Shown here: positions 34,426 to 45,040 of the stretch, in pieces | Position numbering within the stretch: position 1 is the first letter of the stretch | How the letters are laid out: each line of letters opens with the position of its first letter | Assembly (NCBI GenBank): GCA_028751875.1 | Contig: CM054155.1 | Coordinates: forward strand, 52,991,548-53,055,547 | Source: Rapana venosa | Lineage: Eukaryota > Mollusca > Gastropoda > Neogastropoda > Muricidae | Length of the DNA stretch: 64,000 bases | Direction: 5' to 3' | Made by a program: the position numbers and the translations under genes | Notes under the pieces: model-generated | Databases searched by the model: none | What the model saw: only the letters and a program-made list of their open reading frames with translations | What the model was told of the DNA's origin: nothing

Positions 34426-35754
34426 TTAGTATACAACTTCTTTTAGTCTGTTTCCTTTTATTTTGAGTTGTGCATCCATTACTACAAATAGATATATTTT
34501 TATAGGCTCATCATTTTCTTGCTCTTTCTCTATCTGAATAGTTATTCCTTCTGACCCGTTTTCAATGCGTCTTCCTGAGCCATGCAGCTTATTATCATCT
34601 GTTGACCTTAAGTCTGATCCATGCAGCTTATTATCATCTGTTGACCTTAAGTCAACCCACAACTCACATTAGATGTCAGATGTTCATGAAGCCTAACATC
34701 ATGTAGATGCAAAGATTTGCTTGTAAGACCACTAGTTGGATCATTGTGTTGACCAGCAGCAAAGTATTTTTTTACCTCATCCAAGTGCTGGTATGGTAAA
34801 TAACCTGAGCTGAGGCATAGACTTGATTTGGCTGTCCCTCTATAGTCCATGACAAGTGTTTGATATGGGGATTAATAAATCTCTTGCTCGATCTGGTAAA
34901 GGGGTCGTCTGGTTCTTCAAACAGCATTAATATGCCTTTAAGGATCTTGCAGGGGTGTTCAGATTTATGTTCCACACAGTATCAGCTTTGCTTTTCATTA
35001 CTGTGCTATGGTTGAGCACTCTCTCATAACAGATAGCAAGCTTTGACTGATATTGCTGTGCAATCAGACATGCAAGCTCTGGGTGATTAACAACATCATA
35101 CTCTAAAGATATACCAGATATTTTGTACCTCGCTTCATTGTCAGTGGATATAATAACACGGGCAATGTCATTAATAGTTAGCTCATATGACAGTCTGTCT
35201 CTGAGTGCACCCTGATAGTATGGCATGTGAGAGCTGAGCAGTTCAAAGTCAAGAGGAATACAAAACCTGTTACCATAGGCTCTTGCTATGGCAGTATCTT
35301 TTTCCCCGTTTCCCATATCAGCAGAATTTACTCTATGTTTTAGTCCATCATCATCTTGTATGCCTTGATAAATAAGGTCATCTCTTTTTTCACATGTCAT
35401 CCTTAAATCAGTATAGATCAAGAATATGTATGTGTTATATAGTGACAGCACTTATCTACCTCCCAGCTTAACACTAATTTTTTTTTTTAAAATAGCCCTT
35501 CCTAAGTTTGCAACCACAGTCCTATTTGGATCATCGTCAGACTCTAGATCAATCTGAAAAGCAAGCCTAGTTGTGTCTGGAACAATAACATCATCTTTTC
35601 CTAGATTAGGAAGCCTAACAGTCAAAATCTGATTTTCATCAATAGTTGATGGGTTGTTTCTGATAACGATTGTCTGTCTGTTCCCCTTAATACCAAGGAG
35701 ATCTTTTAAACATCTGTATGGATCAAGGATTGCTCCAAATGTTTGCTCTGCCAT
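34426..35754 (-). pseudogene. probable Polinton major capsid protein (double jelly-roll type), broken
   Basis: Five pieces on the minus strand run in order: 35754-35452, 35451-34927, 34975-34772, 34850-34647 and 34662-34426. They build a protein of about 430 residues. Recognisable stretches include FQIDLESDDDPNRTVVANLG, AYGNRFCIPLDFELLSSHMP, WNINLNTPARS and the C-terminal YLFVVMDAQLKI. The mostly beta, Asn/Asp-rich composition and the position beside the ATPase fit the capsid gene of animal Polintons; this is by recollection of the family, not a search. One in-frame TAA (35454-35452) and at least three frameshifts break it. A 39-bp tandem duplication (about 34580-34657) repeats DLRSTDDNKLHGS. 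It starts 26 bp from the divergent gene at 35781. Confidence 0.7.
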
Positions 35755-35780
35755 CTTTTTTCTATTCCAATAATAGCATA

Positions 35781-36986
35781 ATGGAGGAGGACTATGATAT
35801 TGATACCGATGTGTTCATGCCTGCTGATGATATGAGTAAAGCAGCAGCAGCATCTCCATTGCATTCACTCTGAAAATAATTATTAGAAAGCAGGGTTAAA
35901 GATTTCCACAAAAGTTTGGGGCAACTATCACCAGAAGTACTAGACCATGCTGACTATGATATGGACAACAAAGACAATCTGTATGCTGTAACTGACACAG
36001 GATAAAAGGTTTTATTAACAAAGAAAAATAACCCCCATCTGTTTTTAGCAAAAAGTACACTCAAGCAGAGATTAAGTGTCACCATGCTAAAGAAACTTGG
36101 TATTAGTGATGCACTGGCTACTACTAACAGACTACCAACACAAGCTTATGCACAACTACACAATGCTGAACAAACCCTACCAACAAACATAGAAAAACTT
36201 AGCACAGACAGCAAACCCAACAACTGAAACTATTCGAGAGTTGGAAACTAGCTTCACACATGCAAACAAGACACAGCACTGAAAACAATAAATGATCCAC
36301 CCCTAACCATGCGAGAAATAATGGGGCTCAATCAAGCACTACAGAGTATTAGAGGAGAACCATAAATAATCTAGCAAAGCTAGGTGAAGTAGACTCACAC
36401 ATAGGACTAGAAAAAAAGAAGCTAGGCGAAGCAGATGATGCAAATCTTGGACAGGAAATAAAAGAAAGAATTACAGAGCCCCGAAAAAATCAGCAAGATG
36501 AATGCCAAGCAAGATTAGAGGTCCTAAACAATAACAGACAACAACTACAATCTCAGGTTAACAGAATAAAAGAAACAATCCACCGCATTCTTTATGAAAA
36601 CACAACACTAGCCGAAAGAATTCTACACTGTTTCGCCAGCAAGGGTAACACTTGTCAGTATAATTACAGCAATGGGCTTTGCCATTAGCACACTTGTGTA
36701 TGCACTGAAAGGCGGCCCCAGGAGCACACTGCCACCACCACCACCTTCCGCATCCACAGGCACAGGTTGGGTAAAAAAAACAACTGGTCACTTAGCAGAC
36801 CTACTAACAAAAAAACTAGCTACCACAGTAGCAGACCCATTACCTGGTATAATTGGTTCTGTTGTTAGCTGGCTGTTATCAACAGCAAGTAAGATTGTGG
36901 GATTTATGGCAGAGTATTTGTGGGCTTTAGCAATGTTAGTTGTTGGTGTTTTACTTTCTAAGATAAAGATAAACAAGTCCCCCTAA
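35781..36986 (+). pseudogene. Polinton coiled-coil protein with C-terminal membrane segment
   Basis: The start ATG at 35781 begins MEEDYDIDTDVFMPADDMSK and is divergent from the capsid gene. Later frames give LSVTMLKKLGISDALATT near 36078, then a long Gln/Glu/Lys-rich region (36300-36590) predicted as coiled coil, for example LEVLNNNRQQLQSQVNRIKE. A hydrophobic segment VSIITAMGFAISTLVYAL lies near 36655-36708, then a Pro-rich linker (PPPPP). A long hydrophobic end (LPGIIGSVVSWLLSTASKIV ... LWALAMLVVGVLL) stops at 36986. The last 105 codons are intact. The function is unassigned; a membrane-associated or minor virion role is only a guess. It converges on the next gene with a gap of about 20 bp. 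Confidence 0.65.
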
Positions 36987-37372
36987 AACAAGTATAGTTT
37001 TTAGAGCAGTCATCTCATCTGAGTGACTGTCTGTTGTGAGGGGAATAACTTTTTTATTTGCTCTAAGGTGGCTGGAGTTCTTGCCCTTGCTGTTGCTGTA
37101 TCTGTTGGTGTTGTTGGTGCTAGTACTACACTTTCTGCTCCTGGTGCTACTGATACAACTGCTGCTGGTGTTTTGTTTACCCTTTCATTTTTTGCCAAGC
37201 TGCACATCATCTCCAGCTATAAGAATATTATTGTTGTAGTTAATGATTGTTCCTATTTGTAACTGCATGTTGGAAGGCAGCATATATAAACCATGCCCTA
37301 TAGCAAAGTCCACCTTAGACCTAACATAGTGAAGAACATCTTGATAATGCTTAATGCTTGATGGTAGGTCGC

Positions 37373-37538
37373 TGTTGTGTTTCTCATTCACACAAACTCC
37401 ACTTCAGTTGAATGATACATATAAACTCGTTTATTGACTAAAACAAACCGGCTGCCTGCCGCTCATGCATAGGTAAGATGGCTCTTGCTGGGGTCCTGTT
37501 CTTCCAGCTTTTTGCCCAAACCAAACAATACCTAAACA
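37373..37538 (-). repeat. Gypsy 3' LTR
   Basis: It pairs with 41041-41195. Compared with that copy it carries 12-13 extra bases after ataaactcgttt. It ends beside the polypurine tract. Confidence 0.95.
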
Positions 37539-37731
37539 TCTCCCCCTTTTGGAGATGGAATCATACATTTGATAATACTTTTTTTTTCTTTATCTATCTT
37601 CTTATTTTTTCTATATCCATTATAAATCTACTCAACAACAGTTAATCATAAAACCATTGATAAATGATCAGTTGAAGAGAAAAAAAATTATAATCATCAA
37701 TAAAGCATTTTCTGCACTTTGATACTACATT

Positions 37732-37865
37732 GTTTTGAGTTCTGTGATCTACTCTAAAATGAGAATCTACCAGACACGGGCACCAGATTCTCATGTGCAT
37801 GTTGTTTTGAGTTGTGATCTACTCTAAAAGAGAATCTACCAGACACGGGTATCAGATTCTCATGT
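37732..37865. repeat. tandem duplication of about 70 bp inside the Gypsy 3' region
   Basis: Two copies contain gttttgagt, gtgatctactctaaaa, gagaatctaccagacacggg and cagattctcatgtg. They lie between the truncated pol and the 3' LTR. Confidence 0.9.
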
Positions 37866-38118
37866 GTATATGTAAATGCACCAAGGTCTTTTACCACAAT
37901 ATGAATGTAAAAGCCGTAAGGCTCTGGTCTTTCGACCCACTTTTAGGCTGGAAAATCACACATAGTCATCTTTGAAACGGACCGGCCTGGCAGCTGTATA
38001 GCCATGTGAGGCCCTGATGTGTTTCATGTAGCTTGTGCAGCACCTCCGTGCGCTGACTCCTTGGAACAACTATTCTGCCTTCATACACCAATAATCCTGA
38101 CATTAGCGACAGTTCATC

Positions 38119-39723
38119 TCATACCTGATGGTAGGCCTGGAGGCTGGATGGTGTTTGACTTGGCCAGCCATTCAAAATGTAGTCCATGACTTGCTGTATT
38201 TCTGGGTCATGCACTGTTGCCGCATGAAGTATGTCAACATGTTTAGGTGCAACTGACCAACTTGACTCCAAAGCTCTGGCATGAGCGGTCACAGTTTCAA
38301 CTTTCTTTTCATCTTCTTTTGTATGTGGCACGGGACTTCTGGATAGTGTGTCTGCAATGATCAAATTCTTTCCTGGCACATGAATGATATTGGCATTGAA
38401 TCTCATGAGCCTAATCAACAATCTTTGGCAGCGGACTGGAACCTTGTCAATATCTTTGCTCTTGACCAGAGGAACCAGGGGTTTGTGGTCCATCTGCAAC
38501 TGGAAACTATCCAATCCAATGAGATATTTGGAAAACTTTTCACAAGCCCAAGTGGATGCCATACATTCCTTCTCTATCTAGGCATACATCTGCTCTGCAT
38601 CTGTCAAGCTTCTGGAGGCATATGCTATCGGCACCAAGGTGACTCCTTCCCACTGCATTAGTGCTGCCTCTAGCCCGTACCTACTGCTGTCAGCACTGAC
38701 TACAGTTTTCCATCCTGGTTTATAAAACCCAAGGGCTGATGTTGATGAAAGTTGCCTTTTGATCATTTCAAAAGCATTGTTTTGGGTTTCTCCCCATGTC
38801 CATGCTGTGTCCTTCTTCAACAGGTCTGTGATGGGTTTCATGGTAGTGGCCATTTCTGGAATGAACTTGCTGAGGTAATTAAACATGCCACAGACTGTCC
38901 TAAGTTCCTTCATAGACTTTGGAGCAGGCATCTCCTTGATGGCTTTTACTTTCTCCAGGTCTGGGTGAATTCCTTTAGCAGAAATGATGTGCCCAAAGAA
39001 CTTGACCTCTGATTTCTTGAAGCGGCATTTTTCTCTGTTCAGTTTCAATCCACTTTCTTCAATTCTTTTGAGGACAGCATCCAGTCTTTCATCATGCTCC
39101 TTTTCATCTCTCCCGTAAATGATGATGTCATCCATTATGGCTTCACATCCCTGTAGTCCCTGTATGGTGTCTTTCATCTTCTCCTGGAAACACTCTGAAC
39201 CCAGAGATATCCCCATTGGCACTCTTTTGAAAGCATAGCGACCAAACGGAGTAATGAAAGTGGTCAGACTGATGCTCTCTTCCGAAATGGGAACCTGGAA
39301 GAACCCAGATGATGCATCCAGTGTGGTGAAGTACTTTGCCCCTACTAACTGTGGTGCAATGTCTTCCAGATTTGGCAACATGCAAAATGGCCTCTTCACA
39401 GCCTGATTCAGTCTTTTTAAATCAACGCATATTCTGACACTGCCATTGGGTTTCACTACTGGTACCATTGGAGCACACAAGTCAGTAGGCTCCTTCATCT
39501 CCTGAATGATGCCATCCTTCTGCATGTGCTCCAACTCTGCTTTTGCCTTCTTCTGGAGAGCAAAAGGAACTCGTTTAGCTGTAGTGATGCAATATGGGGT
39601 TGCATTTTCTTTCAGCCTGATCTGCACCGGGTCTGTTTTCAATAGGCCAGTGTGACCAAACACATTTCTTGATGTTTTGGAGAGTTCATTGACTCTTTTC
39701 ACTATCCCCATTTTCTCTGCCAC
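38119..39723 (-). pseudogene. Gypsy pol: reverse transcriptase and RNase H
   Basis: The 381-codon ORF (39723-38578) holds the full [58 protein letters not shown], and the catalytic box IMDDIIIYG, where most Gypsy elements have Y-x-DD. The RNase H start follows ([19 protein letters not shown]). One in-frame TAG after QMYA (38580-38578) separates it from 38562-38119, which continues with ACEKFSKYLIGLDSFQLQMD, the HKPLVPL block and VPGKNLIIADTLSRSP. Reading ends near the linker that should lead into integrase. Apart from that one nonsense codon the frame is intact over 530 codons. Confidence 0.95.
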
Positions 39724-40094
39724 ATTTTTCGTCTTAGCAGGTTGCTACCTACACAATTTCTGACCACCACTACTCGAAATTTGAAGATTTTTCTTTTATA
39801 CACCACTTTTGCAAAGAACTCTCCCATCGTTTCCAGTTTTCCTCCAGCAGAAATCAGACTGACCTTGGTAGGCCTAAGCTGGGTTTTTGTTTTTAAAAAC
39901 TGGTTGTAGGTTTTCTCATTCATGATACAGACATCTGCCCCTGTATCTATTTTGAACTTGACTAGTGTTCCTTTGATGCTGAGATTCACATTCCATGCTC
40001 TGTTATTGTCAGCTATCACTGTATCATTGATGTACTCCTCCTCTTCAACAACCTGATGTTCTGCCACTGCTTCTTGTATTGATCTACACTTCAT
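39702..40094 (-). pseudogene. Gypsy aspartic protease region
   Basis: The 130-codon frame has the catalytic FKIDTGADVCIMNE near 39965-39920 and a hydrophobic strand GSNLL near the end. It overlaps the RT frame by about 20 bases and the end of the nucleocapsid frame. This is the usual place between gag and RT. Confidence 0.9.
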
Positions 40095-41035
40095 TTTGAA
40101 ATGTCCTTTCTTCTTGCATATTCGACAAAATTGTCCTTTCGCAGGGCAGGCTCTTTCTCTTCCATGTTCTTTACCGCATTGATCACACTCAGAACCCCAA
40201 GGTGAGGTCTGACGAAACCTTCCTTATCCTCTACTGGCATTTTTGGCTGTTGCTCCTCTAGTGCTGACCCTGGCTGATGTGCTGTTCCCTCTTTGAACTT
40301 GATTTTGACCACCCCTACCTGATCTGCTAGCCTGGTAGGATGACCTGGCTTCATCTGAAAAAGCCATGACATTTTGCTGCTTCATTTGGTCCTTGATCTG
40401 TTCATGTTGGCGACTATTCTACTGCTTTGTTCAGTGTGGAGGTCATGTACAATGAGTTTTACTTTCAGCCTGGTGTCTCTCAGGCCCACAACAACCGATC
40501 CTTACTTGATCTCCATATCTACATAATTGCAGTGAGCAGCCAGAGCTCTCAGCTCTCTGTAAAATTCCTCCACTATTTCTGACTCTTTCTGTTTCCTTTC
40601 TTGAAATGTTGTTCTTTCATGTATGATATTCTGTTTAACTATGAAATATGAGCCAAATTTGCTCACAGGGTATCGAAATATTATCTCTCTCCTCCACTCC
40701 TGAGCATCTCGCCTTCTCCTTCCGTTCTTGTCCCAAATGTAAAGGTTTTGAAAATCTTCTCTGATTAATCTCCCATCACATACAATAACGTGTCTCTTTG
40801 AACTTCACCATCTTCTTTTGAAAGTTTGGAAGCATTTCTGTATCTTTTTCAATTTAAGTATCCACTCTGGCCCCTCTTCTGGTCGGAAGGTAAATGGTTT
40901 GGGGGTATGGAAATTCTGCATTTCGATGAAGAAATTTAACCATGACTCTTTCTAAGTTTCTCCTTCTAATCTACTCTGACTTACTTCAAGGGTCTTGAAT
41001 GCAGGCACACAAGGCAGAATACTCATCACTTCTGA
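40085..41035 (-). pseudogene. Gypsy gag with CCHC zinc knuckle, broken
   Basis: It starts near 41038 (minus strand MVSEVMSIL). Later frames include FHTPKPFTFRPEEGPEWIL near 40920-40860, KQKESEIVEEFYRELRALAA near 40600-40540, GSVVVGLRDTRLKVKL near 40490, and the zinc knuckle CRICKKKGHFKMKC near 40133-40092, preceded by a second Cys/His cluster. There are several frameshifts. Confidence 0.85.
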
Positions 41036-41040
41036 CACCA

Positions 41041-41195
41041 TGTTGTGTTTCTCATTCACACAAATTCCACTTCAGTCAAGTGATACATATAAACTCGTTC
41101 AAACCGGCTGCCTGCTGCTCATGCATAGCTAAGATGGCTCTTGCTCGGGGTCCTGTTCTTCTGTCGTTTTGCCCAAACCAAACAATACCTAAACA
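41041..41195 (-). repeat. Gypsy 5' LTR
   Basis: The 155-bp TG...CA repeat matches 37373-37538 with about nine substitutions and small indels. GTCGC follows at 41196-41200. Confidence 0.95.
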
Positions 41196-41394
41196 GTCGC
41201 CAGTTGAGTTAATATTGTCTTCAAGATTTGCTAGAACCTGCTTCTGTGCATCAAACCCAGTGCCACAACTTGTGATGATGCTTGACCTTGTCTGTGCCTA
41301 TGCACCAAGCAAGCACCACACATAGGCGTGAACAGTCTTTAATCCTCTCTAATCCTGGTAGTAGTAGTAGTAGTAGTAATAATAATAATAATAA

Positions 41395-41578
41395 TAATAA
41401 TGATGTATGGATTTTATATAGCAATGAATTTTGTAAAGCAACAAATCAAAGCGCTCAGATTTTTAAAAAATGCCTGTGTATGCGTTTTTAAAATTTTGTC
41501 ATCTGTTGTTCCCACCGGCACACAATGGCCTACTCTTTCAAACAGCGGAACAGAATTTAATGTGTGCATAAGATGTTC
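41395..41578 (-). repeat. SINE family A, 3' half, inside the Polinton ORF
   Basis: The forward text contains cctgtgtatgcg, tttgtcatctg, cccaccggcacacaatggcc and actctttcaaa, the reverse of the family A body. The 3' tail runs into TAG/TAA trinucleotides (41351-41402). Target duplications were not identified. Confidence 0.8.
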
Positions 41579-42260
41579 TGGTCTTGTCAACCCTTCACTT
41601 TTGTCAAAAATGAAAGTTGTCCATGCATTTTTGTTCTCTTGCTCTATTGATCCTAAGCATACAGTACTGCCTAGTGAGAAAGATGTATGTGGAGGCCACC
41701 AGTCATAGTTATACCTTCTGTGTATACCCCACAGAGTCCCCATGCCATGATTTTTGGCCTGTGTTTGTCTGAATGTGGTCTTAGAATTAATATTGAACTC
41801 ATTGCACAGCCTCTCATAAGCTTTCATGTTAATCCTATTATTAAAATGGATTGAAATTACTATCAGTGGGGCAATGGGACCTGCAGCTCAGATAATGTGC
41901 ACCTAAACTGACAGTACACATAAAACCTTACTTACTGGCTTTACTAATTGGTTTGGATGGTTCATGTGGTCAGCATATTACACACCACAGCCTGTAGTTG
42001 CACAGTGGATAGCAAAGTTTAAGTGGTTTTGATAGAACTGTATAGGATTAGACAACCATGCTTTTGCAGTAGCATCATCCTTAATGGGTGGATTTAAGTA
42101 TGATTTTAGTGGGTTAGGAACCTTGACTTGAAACAATGCCGTCTCTGTCACAGCAACATCCAGTGCATCAAAGGAAAGAGTCCGGGTTATAGTGAGATGC
42201 AGCCTCGTATTTTGCATCCTTATTATATTTATACATTATTACTTTTCTATAGTAAATAAA

Positions 42261-42980
42261 ATGTTTATAACACTAACAAACATCCAGTCTGGTGTACCTG
42301 TTAAACTAGCGATTCCTATTGACAACCGCTGCCAACATAAAACTGTCACCCTGCACGAGGTCTTCTGCACAGTATCATGAACAAACATCAACAACAACAG
42401 CAACAACTGGGTTATTATAAGAGATCCTAGTACTGGTTTGTTAAATCGATTTACTGTGCAAGAATGTTATTATGACTTCTGTACACTGGAAAAGGAACTC
42501 TTTCGCCCAGCTGGTATCAAAGCAAAACTCAACAATGCTAGTCTAAGAGTCATTTTTCAGTCATCTTCACCTATAAGGATGCCAGAACCACTTGCGGAAA
42601 TACTTGGGATTGAGCTGATGATGATTAAAAGTCACTTAGTAAGGCCTGTTTATGAAGATGATGGAAAATTAACCCATGTTGGTGAAAGGCCCATTGACAT
42701 GGCAGTAAACTCTCTGCTTTTTGTGCACCTGTCTCAGTTAAACACAACACAAAACCAGGTGGTGACGAAGGCTTTTTCATCATCAGTTCCTTTTGATCTA
42801 CTGCAATCCTTCCACCCAGCAGAGGAATATACTGTGAAACACAGCACAATAGCTTTACTACACTTCAGTTTAAAGAGCTAGAAGAAGGCTTCCATGAAAC
42901 ACTCTGCATAAGGATCACAGACGCAGCACAAAGAACAGTTGACTGTAAAAACTTACATATTACACTAGAAATAAAATAAT
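42261..42980 (+). pseudogene. Polinton ORF of unknown role (about 235 residues)
   Basis: The start ATG at 42261 gives MFITLTNIQSGVPVKLAIPI, then after a frame break near 42378 the 147-codon frame 42438-42881 gives QECYYDFCTLEKELFRPAGI and PIRMPEPLAEILGIELMMIK, and after another break near 42870 a C-terminus with FHETLCIRITDAAQRTVDCK ends at 42980. It is divergent from the ORF starting at 42217. No catalytic motif is visible. Its fold and role are unknown; similar ORFs sit next to capsid genes in this element type, so a virion or assembly role is plausible. Confidence 0.55.
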
Positions 42981-43345
42981 AACAATCTATATACATACAT
43001 ACTAATAACCCACAGCATGCCTATACAGCAGCCCTCAGTCAAAGGTTTAGGCAGAGTGCTAAAATTAGCATGACCCAACTGTTTTACCCTCACACCCCTC
43101 TCATTTCTTCACCCCTCCCTTTCCCCCTCCTCACAGCATCTCAAGCCTAGTAGCATGTACACATGCTCCGCAGCATGCCTAAGCCTAAGGCTACAGATCT
43201 CAGCCTAGGCTAGATTCAGACAGCAAACAGACAAGATTTTGCCCAAATTTGAGCCCTTCAAAACTGATGAGCATGTATCCTAAATACAACAAAAGTTGAT
43301 TCAGCTTAAAAATCAAACATTAACATTACATTCCTGACTTTGCCA
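42981..43345. other. Polinton interior, no gene recognised
   Basis: AT- and C-rich sequence between two ORFs, with a C-rich stretch near 43080-43130. Nothing recognised. Confidence 0.4.
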
Positions 43346-43347
43346 AA

Positions 43348-45026
43348 GTGAAACTTAAACAATTTCAGGAGGAAAATTGCAATCAATTTACGTCACTAGC
43401 ACAGACATCATCACTCTCAATACTAAACAAAGAAGAGCTATCTGGTGAGAACATCCAATCTATCTGTTATTTTGTTTATGAGCCAACACAAAAGTGCTGT
43501 ACTTGTTCAAATTTAGGTCTCAACAACAACAAGAGAACACTGCACTGAATACACCTAAATGTAGCATTGAAGAAAATGACAAATGTATCAAAAAGCACTT
43601 AGAAGTTGGAAATTAAAAATCAGTGTGGCCACTTCCCCCCCCCCCCTCCCAAACAGTGGAAAGCACCCCACCCTATCTTGATGGTGCCAAACTGGACCAG
43701 TGCATCTGGTCAGTGCCAGAGCTAAAAATAAGCACATCAGGGGTCAAGTTCCAGTGTCTAAGTGCAGCAGAAAATGGGGGGGGGGGGGGGAACCATGTCA
43801 CGAGGTCAAGTAATAAGAGTGCCTGTAACCTGCCCCAACTATTGAGCTTAAAGATTTTGGTGATGTACAAGAGTTTGAGAAGGATGGTGAGATTGGTGAA
43901 GTTTATGCTTTTGAGTACACAGACGAAGGATACTACAAGCCCACAGCAATAGATGAAGCTAAGAAACCTCGTTTCCTAAACTTGAAAAGTTGCGCAATGT
44001 TGAGGCTGAAGCAACAGCAGATTATATTACTTACAAAGTAACACATAAAGGTAATAAATGGCTCTTCAAACCAAGCATCAACTGGCAGATCAAGTTTGAG
44101 TTTATCAGTCCATACACTCTCTATAACAGCTGACAGAACTTTCCCTAAAGCAATAAATGCTGGACCAGTAAACATAGCACTTGCCTATGAATCAGCCAGC
44201 AGAAATGAATTAGAGATCATAGCATTCCAGAAGACAAGTTACTTGCTTCATAGAAAAGACTCGGTGACTAAACCATCAACCTGAAAGCTATGGTTCCTTC
44301 CTTACTTTCCTCTGGACAATCAGTACACATTGGTGTATGGCCTCACTGCAAGGGAAGAAAGAGCTACTTTCTTGTTTATGGATGGAATTAATATTAGCTG
44401 GAAAGACCTGGATGTTGAAGCCCTCAGATTTGCTATTGCTATTTGTATGTTTGTCCGTTGTGTCTGACGATGACCTCCAAAACAGCAGAGGAGGCAGCTG
44501 CTGTTTTGGAAACTGGGCAGAAATTTGATTATAGTGGAAATGCCTTGCCCACAGTTCATCCCCACTCTCTCGGCCAAGTGGGCATAAGGACAGTCAGCGT
44601 TGGAGATGTTCTCCAAAGACAACCAGCCCCCAGGGCTGGAGCACATAAGGACTGTGCGAGTCAAGCCTCCTAGTCAGAGAGTCATAGTTGATCACTAAAG
44701 ACTAAGCTGTAAAGTGGAATTCCATTAGTGGGAAAGCTGCTGGTTATACAGCCTCTTACTTTGCTGTTGGCCCCAGCATCAATGGTTTAATCAAGAACTG
44801 TGATAAAGCCCAGATTCAGAGCAGCGGTGACAACATTGAAGGGACCATTTCCAGTAATAAAATCAACTTGCTCCTAACCCCCCCACAGCTGACACAATTA
44901 ACATCCCTCAAACTACACCACATTGACCTCATTGCTGTCTATTAGCTAATGCTGTACTGCCCGACAATCAGCTACAAGACTTAATGGCAGAATACCAATT
45001 AAAAAAATTACATATGTTTTTTTAAC
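43348..45026 (+). pseudogene. Polinton large ORF of unknown role (about 550 residues), broken
   Basis: Consecutive frames with changes at several points read as one protein. They give KLKQFQEENCNQFTSLAQTS from 43348, LDGAKLDQCIWSVPELKIST near 43676, then FGDVQEFEKDGEIGEVYAFE near 43855. Later come INAGPVNIALAYESASRNEL near 44155, TAEEAAAVLETGQKFDYSGN near 44482, GKAAGYTASYFAVGPSINGL near 44733, and a C-terminus LPDNQLQDLMAEYQLKKLHM stopping at 45024-45026. C and G runs (43635-43648, 43778-43790) coincide with frame breaks. Its length and place suggest a second structural protein, but no fold can be assigned by eye. The start codon is uncertain. Confidence 0.5.
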
Positions 45027-45040
45027 AGTAAAAGAAGAAG

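Larger units (their letters stand above)
37373..41195 (-). mobile_element. Ty3/Gypsy LTR retrotransposon inserted in the Polinton, integrase mostly deleted
   Basis: LTRs lie at 41041-41195 (5') and 37373-37538 (3'), both TG...CA, flanked by the perfect 5-bp target duplication GTCGC (37368-37372 and 41196-41200). A primer-binding-like TGGTGTCAGAAGTG immediately follows the 5' LTR, and a polypurine tract AAAAGGGGGAGA immediately precedes the 3' LTR. Gag, protease, RT and RNase H follow in order, but only about 60 codons remain after RNase H, so most of the integrase is missing. The LTRs differ by several substitutions and a 12-13 bp indel, so the insertion is not recent. Confidence 0.95.
37010..42217 (-). 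pseudogene. Polinton large conserved ORF of unknown role, split by a SINE and a Gypsy element
   Basis: The start ATG at 42217 opens MQNTRLHLTITRTLSFDALD; then come AKAWLSNPIQFYQNHLNFAI near 42050, MKAYERLCNEFNINSKTTFR from 41827, and AWTTFIFDKSEGL near 41605. A SINE interrupts at 41578-41395. Reading resumes as TSCGTGFDAQKQVLANLEDN near 41270. The Gypsy element interrupts at 41195-37373. Reading then resumes at 37372 in register across the 5-bp duplication, through HGLYMLPSNMQLQIGTI, to a Thr/Ala/Pro-rich tail ending at 37010 after one frameshift. Intact it would be about 420 residues. The 5' end is 43 bp from the divergent gene at 42261. A structural (virion) role is likely from context but not shown. 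Confidence 0.65.

Noticed and set aside
37023..37262. Plus-strand ORF with an Ala/Val-rich hydrophobic stretch
   Set aside because: It lies antisense to the C-terminal tail of the minus-strand Polinton ORF ending at 37010, which is better supported by gene order.
41282..41491. ORF with Ser and Asn runs
   Set aside because: AGT/AAT repeat that forms the tail of the SINE inserted at 41395-41578.
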